A DNA stretch of 64,000 nucleotides from Blastobasis lacticolella (GCA_905147135.1 LR990053.1:6584501-6648500), one strand, 5' to 3'; counted from the first letter of the stretch, positions 10,551-22,980 are shown. Notes: generated from the sequence alone by a model not told the origin. Program-made: numbers and translations.

Positions 10551-11133
10551 ATTGATCGTATTTATATTGTACTTCATATTGCACGAAGTCAATGTCAGAC
10601 CCAAACAATGGATTTTATCTGTATAATGCTCTACTAAAACACATGATAGCAATTATTGTGACCAGATAATAAGTCCATAGTGACCGATCAATCGTATTTT
10701 ATTTATCTAATTGCGCGGCTTTTGTTCTGCATTTTGCTCCAACGCGTTTCGTAACCTGAATTATCAATTGTGTTAGTAAATTGACAATTAAACCTGTAAC
10801 TATTGAGTAATAACCCGTGGCAATGGCTATAACCGACCATTTTAATTATCATTTTACTGATTCGAATTATAAACAAGTTAAACTGAAAAACATTTTTTCG
10901 CGCGTCCTCTATTGTCTATATCTCACGCGTTCTATTATCAGTCAGTATTTGTCAAGACTAATCAAACGAGGCCAAACTCGATGGGTTTACCATGCGTTGT
11001 TTAAGAGTGCCTATGGCCACCTTCCGTCTCCAGCAATAGATTAGCTCGATCGTATCACAACATATACCTACGGATAACGGATAACATTGGATATATATTA
11101 TGCCAAGTATAATAATCCAATTATACTAGGATT

Positions 11134-11155
11134 TATTATACTATATAGTATAATA
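11134..11155. repeat. Exact 22-bp AT palindrome
   Basis: TATTATACTAT is followed directly by its reverse complement. Confidence 0.85.
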
Positions 11156-11373
11156 TCTCCAACACTTCCGAACAAATTTTAAAGAAATAAAGCTAAGAAC
11201 TATGTCGATTAACTTGGCTTTCAAACAAAGAAAAGCGCACCGAAATCAGTCCGCAGTCCATTCAGGAACTACGACGCCACAGAGAGGCACACAGAGCCAC
11301 ACATACACAGGTACACCACCCCTGTATTTCCCTCAGTAGTTATTTATTAAAATAAAGAAGTATGAGAACTCAC

Positions 11374-11552
11374 GTCATAGCCTGGTAAATGGCCTCGATG
11401 CCGTATCTCATCGCGAACTCGTCGACGATCTCCTCAGGGTTCTCGTTGAAGTACACCTTCCAGGCGTCGTCTCCCCGCGCCGCGGGCAGCGTGACCGCAC
11501 CCCCGTTCTCCTCACAGAGGTAGTGGAACAGGTTCTCGTGGAGGCAGGTGTA
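11374..11552 (-). CDS. unc-13: unc-13 exon: end of C2B linker and start of the MUN region
   Basis: The acceptor (CCCCCCACAG) is at 11553-11554 and the donor GTGAGT starts at 11373. The 179 nt read [16 protein letters not shown] ... [19 protein letters not shown] and end IYQAMT, with two bases left over. This is the highly conserved entry into the MUN domain, the part of Munc13 that opens syntaxin during vesicle priming. It joins in phase 0 to the exon at 36730-36870. GC content is clearly higher than in the neighbouring intron. The next conserved MUN exons were not recognised in 1-11373. Confidence 0.93.
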
Positions 11553-11589
11553 CTGTGGGGGGAGATGGGGTCAGTTAGGTTGTGGCAAC

Positions 11590-11850
11590 GATAGATAGGT
11601 TTTGGCCGTGTGGTGTCCGGCAGAGTAGAATAGCACCAACCCCTTACACTTGTGCGTGTCGGCGGCGACTAATGTTTTCGAGGCAAAAGATCTAGTCTCT
11701 GTAGGCTGGAAAATGAGAAGCAGCATTTTCCAATATTTTATTTAACCTGCGATCTCCAACCCGCCTGCCAATCGTGGAGATTATGGAATAGCCTCCCCTT
11801 CCGTGGGAGAGGCCTTAAGTCCTGCAGTGGACTGTTATTGGCTATGATAA
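11590..11850 (+). repeat. Retrotransposon 3' tail fragment
   Basis: GATCTCCAACCCGCCTGCC, GTGGAGATTATGG and GGGAGAGGCC...CAGTGGACTG, followed by a degenerate (GAT)n end, form a 3' terminal sequence seen throughout moth genomes on non-LTR elements. Confidence 0.55.
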
Positions 11851-12623
11851 TTATGATGAACAATAGATAATTAACAAGGGTGGCTCTCGTGACTAATACG
11901 TATGTCAAGCGTGTAGTTTGCTCTAACTACTTATGGGTTTAAAAATATCAAAATTTTGAATCTCCTTCTCACAAACGGTGGGAAGATATCGAGTTACTAT
12001 TTTATGTTGATATCTACTATTTACCAATCTAGTTTTAAACGCAAATACCCCGCGGTCGACTTTGAACATTTCCTAATTACTCCATTTCCAAAGTCGCCCA
12101 CTTCCTAAATCACTTCAATACATATAAAGTACAGTAACTATCATCACATAAATATTTTTAATAGAATTTACCATAGGCAATCCTTTAATAGAAACTACAA
12201 AATTTACGGTAACAGTTTTCGTTCAAAAACCAAAAAAATACGCGACCCGCCGCTCTCGTAAAAAGTGTAACACGACCGATGCGAAACAAAATTCGCGCGC
12301 CGATCGCGCTTTTTCCCTTCCAATTTCCCAGTATATATAAATTCCAAAACAAAACTGAATACGCTCGGGAAATCTGAATGCAGACCGGGAATAAATTGAA
12401 TCTAACTTGCGCCTGACCCGGCCCGGAATGGAACGCTGTGACATGATTAATTCGTGACGTGCATATTTGCAGCGTGCACCGGAATCCCGCGACAGGGTAT
12501 TCTTAAACTGCATTATACGGTATCCAGGTAAATAATAAAACTAGCATGTGTAAACTGGTGCATATTTCTTTCGGATTATTTGAAGTACGTATTGGCACGT
12601 AGCTAAGAAATGACCTGACCTGA

Positions 12624-12745
12624 CCGACGACCTGAGTGGTTCAGTTGGTTAACATTCATGTCCACGCAGAGGTCCCGGGTTCGAATCCCGGCCAAGCAGA
12701 AATTGAAATGATGTAGGTCTGGGTGTAGTATCTATCTATAATAAG
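12624..12745 (+). mobile_element. Second type of tRNA-derived SINE
   Basis: The head has an A-box region (CTGAGTGGTTCAGTTGGTTA) and B box (GGTTCGAATCCC), then a short tail GTCTGGGTGTAGTATCTATC and an A/T-rich end. The tail recurs at 26131-26170. The body differs from the SINE at 10185. Confidence 0.7.
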
Positions 12746-13198
12746 AATGTTTCGAAAAAAAAAAAATTTTTTTTTAAATCATCTGCAAGTTGAGACTGTC
12801 GCTAAATTGATGTCTGTAGAGTGAAATCCGTCGCTTAACGACGAATACGTTGCCCAGTTATTAAAGTAGCGTTTTATGTTGTAAAAATAGAATGGCTGGT
12901 TTCTTAAGTAACTGTTGTAAGTATATACAAAACGAACCTTTATCCCTGATTTACATCCACCCACTCTAAACAAAGAAAAAACATGATGGTAAAAACGTTT
13001 CACAGGTAAGCGCAGAAGATAATTTACGTAACAAAAGTCAGCTCACCTAAAATCAAATTGCTGAAAATAATCTAGCAACAGAAAAAATACGGGACGCTGT
13101 TATCGTAATTCTTATATCCACCGGCGCTTTCTTAATTTTAATTAAGCGCAACTTTAGTTTTTTTCCTATGATACATAAATGTATATTTTCCCATGAAA

Positions 13199-13250
13199 GT
13201 CATCATCATCATCTCGGCGTTATGTCCCGGTTGCCGTCCCGGGGTCCGCC
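13199..13250 (-). mobile_element. 3' end fragment of the main SINE
   Basis: TCATCATCATCTCGGCGTTA, then TGTCCCGGTTG and GGGGTCCGCC, is the reversed SINE 3' end. Confidence 0.65.
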
Positions 13251-13708
13251 TATCACATTTTCTCATGAAACCAACCAACGAGTTCTTTAATTTCAAACAT
13301 AGACATCAGAGAAGCACAATGAAGCTTAGACAAAACCAATTTCATGTCAAATCTATTAATTTTAAAGATATATACTCAATTTACATTCAAGCCACGGCCT
13401 TAAACTTTGTTAAATCTCAAACCAGCGCTTGTTAGAGTTTCCCTGTTGTTTTAAAACTACAACTTTAACTGTGAGCGCAGAATATAACTTACTTTGTGAA
13501 ACTGTTGTAGCCATGTTTTAAAACTTTCTCTCAAACGAGTTCTATCACAAAGAAAATTAATTTATGCAAGACATAGCTAAAAGTTTTTTATAAAAATCAT
13601 AGTTAATATTTTTTATCTACACTCATAGCGTAATGTTTCAATTAGATATTCGAAAACAGTCGTTTAAGGGTACCCTTATTTCACGCCAGTCCATAAAATT
13701 TTAAAATA

Positions 13709-14015
13709 GTAGTTTATGCAACTGTCATATAAAAGGGGGTATTAAAACATGAGTGGCTGTTTATCATACGAGGCGTAGCCAAGTATGATAATAGTTTAAC
13801 ACGAGTGTTTTAATACCTAATTATATGCAGTTGCATACACTACTTTGTCTACACTCGTATTTTTATGTTAAAATATCGTATTTATAATTTTCTCAACTTA
13901 GCTGGAAGTAAGCTGCGAGTCAGTTCTGTTGTATCTACGCGTCGAGGATATCAAGCGGCGGTTAAAGACACTCATGTTTTAATACCCCCTTTTATATGAC
14001 AGTTGCATAAACTAC
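13709..14015. mobile_element. MITE with 50-bp perfect inverted ends, TA-flanked
   Basis: 13706-13755 is the exact reverse complement of 13969-14018. The element starts GTAGTTTATGCAACTG and ends CAGTTGCATAAACTAC, with TA on both sides, as expected of Tc1/mariner-type non-autonomous elements. It is 307 bp long without a coding frame. Confidence 0.88.
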
Positions 14016-14036
14016 TATTATGTTACTCGGTGACGA

Positions 14037-14300
14037 ACGAGCTGACCTGCCTTACCTGATGGTAAGTGGTAACTGTCGCCCATAACATATACAATTCATA
14101 CATTTAGGTTGCAGGTAACCGCAGGTGCGTTGTCACCGTGAGGACTAAGATGAAATGCCTCGTGCCTGTAATTTCGCTGGCTACCTTATCCTACAAACTG
14201 AAACATAACAATGCAAGCATTGTAGCTTGGCGGTAGAAACAGATAAGGCGGTGGTACTCACCCAGGCGGACACCTCAGGTCTGACAGAGTCCTACAACCT
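14037..14300 (+). repeat. Dispersed repeat, copy 1
   Basis: TACCTGATGGTAAGTGGTAA, GTCGCCCATAACAT and GTGAGGACTAAGATGAAATGC recur at 15352-15495. The longer copy here continues with a GGCGGTAGAAA ... CACCCAGGCGGAC segment familiar from moth non-LTR element ends. Confidence 0.6.
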
Positions 14301-14583
14301 GATAAAGTAAGTGTCTCAATGTTCGATTTTAGCCATAGATAGCCTTTGTTTATGTTTACGATGTTGAAAACGGCGTAGTTTGTTATAAATATTCGGTAGG
14401 TACTGAAGTTAATCCTAAATATTAACCACTTTGTGTTGTCACTTCATGATGGAACTCCATTATTATGAATTAAATCACTTTTTGTACACTAGTTCCACTT
14501 CATTATACAAATTTTATTAAATTGCAACCGGTTTCGAATTACTCATCTTTATTTATATCTTATTTGTTTATAAACGAAATAGT

Positions 14584-14800
14584 GAACCTGGTACGACTTC
14601 GGTCGCGTTCACCTTTACCCTCTCTACCCTATTTTCTTGCTTATAAACCTTTCTCTTAAATCACTCCATTTATTGTTGAAAACCGCATTAAAATCCGTTG
14701 CTTAGTTTAAAAGGTCTATGCGTACATATATACATAAGTGTACATAGATACATAGACGGCGGGAAGCGACATTGTTTTATACTATGTATAGAAGTGCCTC
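14584..14800 (+). repeat. Dispersed repeat family A, long copy
   Basis: The marks are CGACTTCGGTCGCGTTCAC, AAAATCCGTTGC, GCGTACATATATAC, GCGGGAAGCGAC and TTTTATACTATGTATAG. Related copies are at 20770-21880 (interrupted), 54284-54450 and 62500-62590. Confidence 0.75.
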
Positions 14801-15351
14801 GAATTACTTACTCCAAAAAGTAAACCGAAAATTTATCTCCTAAAAGATCTTGAAGCGTTTTAAGAAAATTGTAAACATCTGCCATCTCAAGATATATTAT
14901 CTTGAGCAAGAAAAGTTGGTAAACATTTTTCGTTTATAAGAGTTTCTTTCTCCAAGCTTCCATCAAAAGAGCATCATTATGTTCATAAGCTTGAAGTAAT
15001 GCCGCTTAATGTTTGCTAATTTTCTTGTTCTCAGGAATGGAGCAGGTAATATTTCAGCATCTGCGGTACGAGTTCTCATATTCTACGCGTATTTTCTCCC
15101 AAAAATATAAGGCTAATCACATTTCATATACCATTATCGTTAGCCTATTCATTAGAACAAGTGCCAGTCAGATGGATCACGAAATTAACCTTTACAATCA
15201 TATGAATAAGACGTTCGCTACTCAACAAAAGCGAAATAAAATCGATTTCATCATCGTGATAGCGTTTTCATGTAATAGTTACTACAATTTTTTTATTTTG
15301 AACACTGAGAGGTGCTTTCTCGTCAATTTTTTTTATATTTTTGCTAGTCTG

Positions 15352-15495
15352 TGACAAACCAGCAGGCGGCCCACATGATGATAAGTGGTAAATGTCGCCC
15401 ATAACATCTAGAATTCATACATTTAGATTGCAGGTAACAAAAATGCAGGACCGCAGATGCGTTGTCACTGTAAGGACTAAGATGAAATGCCTCAT
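15352..15495 (+). repeat. Dispersed repeat, copy 2 (partner of 14037)
   Basis: Shares GTCGCCCATAACATCTA, TTCATACATTTAG, TTGCAGGTAAC and GACTAAGATGAAATGCCTC with the copy at 14037; a short extra segment interrupts it. Confidence 0.7.
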
Positions 15496-16597
15496 AAATG
15501 TATAATCAAATGACCTCACTCTGTGGGACTCGCGGAAGATCACAGCCGCGGCTCTGACCGTTTCTCATGCTGAGTGAGATCCTTATTGATAGGGACTGTA
15601 GGGAATGTCAATTTCGGACCGATTTAGATTTGTCGGTAATTGATCTGCCTAATTAATTAATCTGTATTTATGACGTGATTGTTGTGATGTGGTATCTCAT
15701 CGTCAACGTTTCATTTATTCATTCCTTAATAATATTTCAACAGTAATCAAAAATGAAAGAAAAAAATCATTGTCCTCATAAAAAATAAACTCCCATAGGT
15801 CATTGACAAAATTACATAAACAACTTTTAAAACAAACCACTTTTGTGTCCAGCATTTACAGCTTTACTCCGTTTCTCGCAAATAAACTAACTGACACCAC
15901 CGCATAATCAAATCCTAGTTTTTATAACCTAGATAGATCCACACCAACAGCTTCTGTCCATCGTTAATCTGCGACACGAAACAGCCCATAAAATTACGTC
16001 CAAATGATCAATCTATGGCGCCATGGAAGGGCAAACAGAAACAAATGGAAGCAGTGATGAAAAACAGATTCCCATCCCATCGAGTGACCGACAACACTTT
16101 ATCTTAATGAGTAATTGATTTGGGTGTGGGTGCAGAAGGCCTTAGTTTATGGTGTGAATTGCTGTGGTGTATTACTTATCCGTTTGACTATGAGCCGCGG
16201 GACGCGTTCCAGAGAATATCCGATTTTTTTATATAGCTACCTCCGGTACGGTATAAAATATCACACAGGGTAATTTATAAAGTCCTAAATGCCAACAGAC
16301 GTGCGACGGGCGGTTTTGAGGCCTCCTATTGGTTGGGTGACGTTCGTCGTACGATCATGGTCGCACGACCATTGCTAATCAGGACAGCGCCATAACCACA
16401 TCTTAACATGGAGTTCCTATTCAGACAAATAAAACAAACAGCTTTTGTTCTAAGACTTTGCTGAATTTGAAGAAAGAATGGACTCTATACAAATATCACA
16501 ATTAAGACTAGATTTGTATGAGCATATTATGTATATATGTATAATATATCACGCGAAATACACTGCCACTGAAACACACTGGCACAAGTAAACGAGT

Positions 16598-16632
16598 TAG
16601 ACTGTGAGGGCAGTAGGTTATCCTTTGGCGCC
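16598..16632. repeat. End fragment of the 29628-type MITE
   Basis: GACTGTGAGGGCAGTAGG and the following TTATCCTTTGG match the terminal sequence of the MITE at 29628-29808. Confidence 0.5.
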
Positions 16633-16663
16633 TTCTCAATTCAAGTGCAGTACCTAAAAATAA

Positions 16664-16963
16664 TCATCTTGGCGTTAATGTCCCGGTTGTGCTCTCGCGC
16701 ACGAGGGCCCGGGGTCCGCCGTGACCATGATCCAGGATTTGGCAGGTAATTACAGTGGAGCGAATCATGGTTACACATCCAGTCGCCTGAATGTGCAGGT
16801 TTCATCACGATGTTTTCCCTCACCGTAATCGCATCGGTTAGAATTCAACTAATGTACATAACTCAGAAAACAGTCATTGGTATATGGCCGGAGCGGGATT
16901 CGAACCCGGGACCTCTGGCTTACGAGTTGGATACTCTAACCGCTCGGTCACCGACGCTCTGTG
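16664..16963 (-). mobile_element. tRNA-derived SINE, nearly full with internal deletion
   Basis: The minus strand reads from the tRNA-like head (GTCGGTGACCGAGCGGTTAG, B box GGTTCGAATCCC) through the body to the GGGACATTAACGCC end. Relative to 10185 the central part between the TGTAACCATGAT block and the AATTACCTGCC block is missing. Confidence 0.88.
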
Positions 16964-18294
16964 CAGTCAAGAACTGAGCGACACAATAGTCGTTTTGAAG
17001 CAATTCTCTAACTCTGTTTACCCCATGCTAGAATTTTCCCATCGATGCTGCCACTCGTTGTACTAATAATAAAGAGCCTAGTTAATCTACAGAAATAAAC
17101 CATTTCAAGAAAACAATTGTAGGATAAAACGTTCAAAAACTTGAACGTTTAACAAAACTTTCGATGTTCGAATCCATAAGTATTACAATTATACTAAAAT
17201 CATCCTAAAGCATTACGTTGAAATTGTGACAATTACTTTAAACTGTTCCCCAACTTGCTCCGACTTCGGTCGCATAATTTGCTTAGGAGGATGCCCATAT
17301 TTTGGAGTCCATTTAATTATGAGGACCTTTAATAAATCACGGAAAGATAAATTGGTTTAAATGAGACCCTCCTACCTTTTGAGGGTACTAAAGTGGCTCA
17401 CATACGCACGTAGGTACACAATATTATCTACGTTGGCAAGTGGACCTATAATGGACAGGCTTTAAGAGCTTTAGGGCATTGTGACGAAATTCTACTTTGT
17501 ATGATGGTGCTCACGATCAGTAGTGACAAGCCATTCCTAATAGAGGACGGTTGAGCCATGATCTGATGGCAAACGGGTTGGAGTTAGCAGTCTTGAATAA
17601 TAAGAAAATCATTTTTGACAGCGTCAATTTCAAGACTATGATTCAGGATTTAGCAGATATGATAATTACAGTGCAGCGTCTGCCATCTGACCTTTGTGAC
17701 CCTGCTATCAGGGGAGCGCTGAAGACGCTATACCTAAATGCTTATTCTGATGCCTATCGGCTTTCGAGACTGTCAAGAGAATATCAAAGAGAAATCCACT
17801 GCAGAAGACCTTTGATCTTTATTTACCTAGCATAGACTACCGTAGAATTCACTGCGTGAAATGAACGTTTAAGATTCATGAACTTTACCCTCCAAGTAAT
17901 ATCTATAATAAAAATAAGTTATACACAGATTAAGACACAAAATTACTCCCTAAATAACTAATTCCCAGAACGCTTATCTTAAATTAATTTCTTATTGTTC
18001 TGTCCTTGTAAGTAATCTCATTTTGCTTGAAACGGATGGTTGTATTATTAAGAAAACCGATTGTCTTATTATCGAACATCTGCGGCCTTATAAACCGGCG
18101 GAATTCCGAGTTTATTGATTTTCTTAAAGACAAGGGCGGCTTTAGCGGGAGAGAGTTTTGGATTTGTAATATAAATAAAAATGTACTTATATAATATTAT
18201 AAACTACAGGTTTTACAAGATGCTGTCGATTTCAGAATTAGAGTTTACAAGTAATCAAATATTTCTCAACGCTTTTCATATGTGATACGGCACA

Positions 18295-18395
18295 TAAACA
18301 GGCAAGCGGGCTACCTGATGGAAAGTGGCACTGCCGCCTATGGACATCAGCAACATCAGGGGCGCTACTTATGCGTTGCTCACCTCTAATATACC
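18295..18395 (+). repeat. Dispersed repeat family B, short fragment
   Basis: CAGGCAAGCGGGCTACCTGA, TGGAAAGTGGCACTGCC, GACATCAGCAACATCAGG and ATGCGTTGCTCACCTC mark this family. Confidence 0.65.
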
Positions 18396-18639
18396 TCTTG
18401 AACCATGCCACAGTAAAAAGGAAACAACCGATCAACCGAACAAAGAACCGATTTTAAACAATGGTGAGAAACTGACAAAGACACAACAACACAGTCAGAC
18501 TAGCATTTTGCGTCAGTGATTAAACATGAATAAACGAGCAGGGCCAAATGAGTTTCAATCAACCAACTTCAACGTCATTATTATAATCTTCACGCTACTT
18601 CACCGGGCCATATTGTTTTTTTTTTTTTATATGTCATAC

Positions 18640-19254
18640 GTTAGGCAAACAGGCAAGCGGGCCACCTGATGGAAAGTGGTCACCACTGCCTATAGACATT
18701 AGCAACACCAAGAGTATCGCTAATGCGTTGCCCACCTCTATAACACGTTGCTCTGGCAGCAAAAAGCAAATGCCACTCCACTGCCAAAGCCACGGTTCCC
18801 CAAATCCCCACCCCATGGAGCACTGGAAACCTTACTCACCGGCAGAAACACAATACTATTTAAAAGAGTATTATTTAGCTGCGATATTCTGTAAGGTGGA
18901 GGTACTTCCCCAGTCGGGCGGCTCCAATTCGAACGAGATACCCCGCTATGCCCTACCTCTCTTAAAATATGATGCAAAGTGGTCACCGCTGCCCGTAGAC
19001 ATGAGTAACACCAAGGGTATCGCGAATACGTTGTCCAACATTAAAATCCTGGGACAGGTTGCTCCGGCAACCAATGATAGGCCACGCTTCCTAAGCCACG
19101 GTTCTCAACCCCACTGGAGGACCTCAGTCACCGGCAGGAACACAATATTATTTAGAATAATTAGGACTGTTTGGCTGCGGTATTCTGTAAGGTAGGGGTA
19201 CTTAACCAGTGGGAGGGCTCCAATTCGGACGAAATATCCCTCCTACCTTTCTTA
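18640..19254 (+). repeat. Dispersed repeat family B, two diverged tandem copies
   Basis: Two segments of roughly 300 bp (about 18675-18966 and 18972-19254) follow each other. Both hold AGTGGTCACC...CTGCC, ACACCAAGRGTATCGC, CCACGGTTC, CACCGGCAG, TATTCTGTAAGGT and GGGCTCCAATTCG-type blocks (R = A or G). They differ at many positions, so the duplication is old. Open frames here are by-products of the GC-richer repeat. Confidence 0.75.
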
Positions 19255-20769
19255 TTTGTAATCGCTAATTCAAATTACAGTCATTCTCGTCTGTTAAAAT
19301 GATCTGCAATATCTATCATATTCAAATTTTCTTCGAGCTAACATGAAATAAAATTATGTAGGTACCTTCTACAAAGGTACTTGTAAACACATTAATAGTC
19401 GCTCAAAAACCAAAATCTATTCCGTGCGTGAAGTATTAAAATAAAATTATTTTAGCTTACTTTCACATGTTACCCAAACAAGTCATAAATTTCAGTAAAC
19501 GTAATATTTTTTGCCTTTATTTGCACGCGACGGGTGTAATTGCTCCGAAAGTTTGAGCAAAAGATTAGGCTGAACATTGTTAACGTATACTTTATAAATA
19601 AGTTTGGGTTTTGTACAACGCACTAACTATTGTCGTACGAAGAAACTTTCCTCAATTATTTTACCACTGTTTCATTTTATTAGGGGAAGGCAAACGAGAA
19701 AACTGATCAATCATGTTTAGTTTGAGACCTCTCCATTATAATCGTATCGTGAAAGAAATAGTTGTTGTCATTATGGAACGAACTTAGTTAAACTTAAAAA
19801 AATGACAATTATTGATTATCGTTGTTCGTCGTTGTTCGAACGTTCATTGGAGAGCGACGATTTGGTGTTATAAGAACCTCCTCTTTTATATCACTAAAAT
19901 CAGGTCCAAATTCAGGTAGTTTATGTCAATAGGCCCACAAACATGTAAAAACATGGTAAAACTAAATACTTTTGTCTACCACTAAACAGCAAGTTTTTAG
20001 CGCGATTAATGGTTAATACAGTAACCAATTACACGTTTGCATTACAGATGTAAGCTGTAAATAATATACAGCTAGTTCGGCTTCGCAGAACCTCTCTGTC
20101 GCACGCGTATAAGTAATTACGATGCCGAAACTAGTGTATTTGCATGATTTAACACCGACTCGTACAGGTTAAACTCGCATGTAACCGACCCCTTGACCAC
20201 CTCTACAATCTTCCCCTTAACATATAAAAATATTACACATGGCTACATTATTTTGAATACTGACAAACGTAAAACATCTCTCCCTTGGAGGTTTCGAGGC
20301 GAGCGATTCAAAAATACAGGTCAGATAAGTTAGGCATTGTATCTTTGCTTTTCGTTTTGTTTGCCTGCGAAACACTAGATACGCAAACTGAAATAGGAAA
20401 ATGTCGGAGTGGCAGCTCTGAAGGTGACCGATCGCTGCATGTTAAATGCGACGTGAAAATGGCTCGAGGAAATAGTGAAAATCTCCAATAGGTGTTTTCT
20501 TTCAACGCTTCATTGGAGCGCCGCCCCGACGTTTTGCAGGCACTTTTTGCGAGATGATAATTTTCGCATCGCCAGCTAAGAGACTTGTACATCTCAGGCT
20601 TAGATAGGCTCACTCGTATTGCTACCACTTGAGTGCCTTATAACAAAAATATATCCCAAGGGAACACTCCGTGGTAGGAGAAAATTGCATATTCATTATT
20701 TGAGATCTAATAAATTATGGATGCGAATTAACGAGTGATACAATCAATAACCAAAATAAATATAGTAAT

Positions 20770-21880
20770 AACTAGAACCGACGCGACTTTGTTCGCGTAA
20801 ACCTATTTTACCCCCACATTTTATGTTTAATGTATTGATAAAAGGTAGTACAGTAAGTTCCGTTAGATGTCGCATGCCGTGTATATGTTTAGTTTGGTTC
20901 CGAGGTGTGCCGATAGATGGCGTTGTTATGAAATGCATTAATTTTGTACATCGCGCTAAACGACCCGTCCGTGTCGAAAGTATATATATTGTGTCACGGA
21001 TCAATAAATTATCATCCTTGTACTGGTTTCGGCTTGTTTTATTTTACTTTGAGTATAAACCGGTAAACACTGGGTTGGAGATTATAATTTCTAACTCTGC
21101 TCGAGTCTGAAGGCTTGCAGGTACCATCCGTGTATTTCTAATGAATTTATCTATTGTTAAAAACCGCAATAAAATCCGGTGCGCACTTTAAAAGGTCGAA
21201 GCGTACATACATTAGAGGTGGGTCATTGACGGCTTTGGCGTTAACGAAATTTAACCGATTATTAATGTTAGCAGTTAACGTTATTAATTGGTTGGTTTAA
21301 CTGAATACATACATTGCAGTTAATAGAAATGTATCATTCTAAGTAGTCGATTAACGGTACGCTAAACAATTTTAATGTATCCATTTATTTTATTCGTTTC
21401 AAAAATTGATTTCGTTTGTTGGAGTAAGTAATCTTTGCTGATAATTTCAGCAAAATTAAATCTGACTGTCATCGTTTCTATACCCGTGAACCAGTGCTTA
21501 TTAATTTTAATTTACAGTGTCTATTAATTTTAATTTATAAGAATATTGTATTAGGTTAGATATTAATTACTGTAATTAGGTTTACCCGTGTAATTAATTC
21601 TGTAAAGAAATAAATAAGAGTGAATCTGGCTAATGGAATAAATAAACTTCGCCCGCGCGCAATGCTCAACCGACTTCGTTAAACTTCGTCACAAATCGTT
21701 ATTCATTCGTCTCGTTTCGAAAAACAGGTTGATGCATTCAACTAGTTTGTCAGTTAACAGAAAGCAGTTAAAAAAACACGTTCGTTGATTCAATGCCCAC
21801 TCCTAACATATATATACATACATAGGTTACGTAGGGACAGACGGCAGGAAGCGACTTTGTTCTATACTATGTATGTATAG
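20770..21880 (+). repeat. Family A repeat interrupted by a hAT-like MITE
   Basis: The left half has CGACGCGACTTTGTTCGCGT (20774) and AATAAAATCCGGTGCGCAC (21169). The right half has ACAGACGGCAGGAAGCGACT and TATACTATGTATG (21836-21870). The insertion at 21213-21805 splits them. A further non-family segment occupies about 20830-21120. Confidence 0.7.
21213..21805. mobile_element. hAT-like non-autonomous element (593 bp)
   Basis: The ends are TAGAGGTGGGTCATTGA and, reversed, TAGGAGTGGGCATTGA. An 8-bp flank ACATACAT (21205-21212) is matched 7 of 8 by ACATATAT (21806-21813). Short TAGNGGTGGG-type ends with 8-bp duplications are typical of hAT elements. It has no transposase frame. Confidence 0.78.
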
Positions 21881-22570
21881 ATTTGATAAAGTTGTCAGAA
21901 TTAAAACATCACTCAGGCACGGCTGTAGTATGCTAAATGTGTAGACTATATTGTTAGTAAAATCAATAGTGAACTAGAATAGATTTAGGAACTTTTGCGT
22001 AGTATGTAGTCTACCTACTGGAGCGGCAGGAGTTGCCGCAATATTTATATTATCTTGCGTTATACATGATTATTTACACCCTTCTGTCTTAACAGCTGTG
22101 TTAGCACAACTAAATCAATTCCATAGTCCCTCGACATTCGATTTCCAAAAATATGAAACCGTTCGCGCCAGTCGCTACTCCTGACAGGCGATGCCGGCAT
22201 GAATATTCTCCATAGCTCCAATTCAGTTAGGCATCCACTTTAAAATTTTATGTTCGCATATGAAAAGTTGCGTCACAAACACCAGAGGCACATCAAAGAC
22301 GTGGCAATACGTACCCTTATACATATACGGAGCACTGTAATACGATTATGGAACGAAACGTTCAGCCGGAGTTAATCCGGGGAGTTACAGGACAAGAGCT
22401 GAGTCAATTTAAAATGTTACTTAACCTAATTTTCTCATCGAGCATTCGGCCTAGACCATTATTATACAGCCTGAAATGAATTTTAGCCTTATTACGAGTA
22501 CCTATACGCTTAAGATGGAAAGTGTCGAATAGAGAAGTAGATCACCATTTAATCATCATAATATAGTTAG

Positions 22571-22980
22571 GCATCAATGGCCGAGTGGTTGAGGTAACCG
22601 ACTCATAAGCGAGAGCTACCTGGTTCAAATACCAGTGTGGCTATGACGGTGGCCGAGTTGTTGAGGTAACCGACTCGTAAGCAAGAGATGGGTTAGAATG
22701 GGTGTGGCCATATACCAATGACCCTTTTCTGAGTTGCGTACATTAGTGTAACTAACCGATGCTCTTACGCTGAGGGAAAACATCGTGGTGAAACCTGCAC
22801 ATTCAGGTGGCTCAATGTGTAACCATGATCCAATCTGGTCAGGTATCCCTGTTGACAGGGTTACGGAGGTCAGATGGCCGTCGCTCCACGGTAACTACCT
22901 GATCTGCCAAAGCCTGGATCATGGTCAAGGCGGACCCCATGCCCTCGTGCGCAAGAGCACAACAGGGACATTAACGTGAA
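22571..22980 (+). mobile_element. tRNA-derived SINE with two tandem tRNA-like heads
   Basis: Head 1 (22571-22642) has TGGCCGAGTGGTTGAGGTAA and GGTTCAAATACC. Head 2 (22643-22713) repeats GGTGGCCGAGTTGTTGAGG but has a damaged B box. One SINE body then follows to GGGACATTAACG at the 3' end. The central ACCCTGTTAACAGGG-like block (CCCTGTTGACAGGG) is retained here. Confidence 0.85.

Noticed and set aside
15013..15354. 113-codon frame with hydrophobic stretches
   Set aside because: No start context, domain or splice support; composition is like the AT-rich intron.
18728..19195. 155-codon rightward open frame
   Set aside because: It is wholly inside the tandem family B repeat, and the two repeat units are not read in a conserved way.
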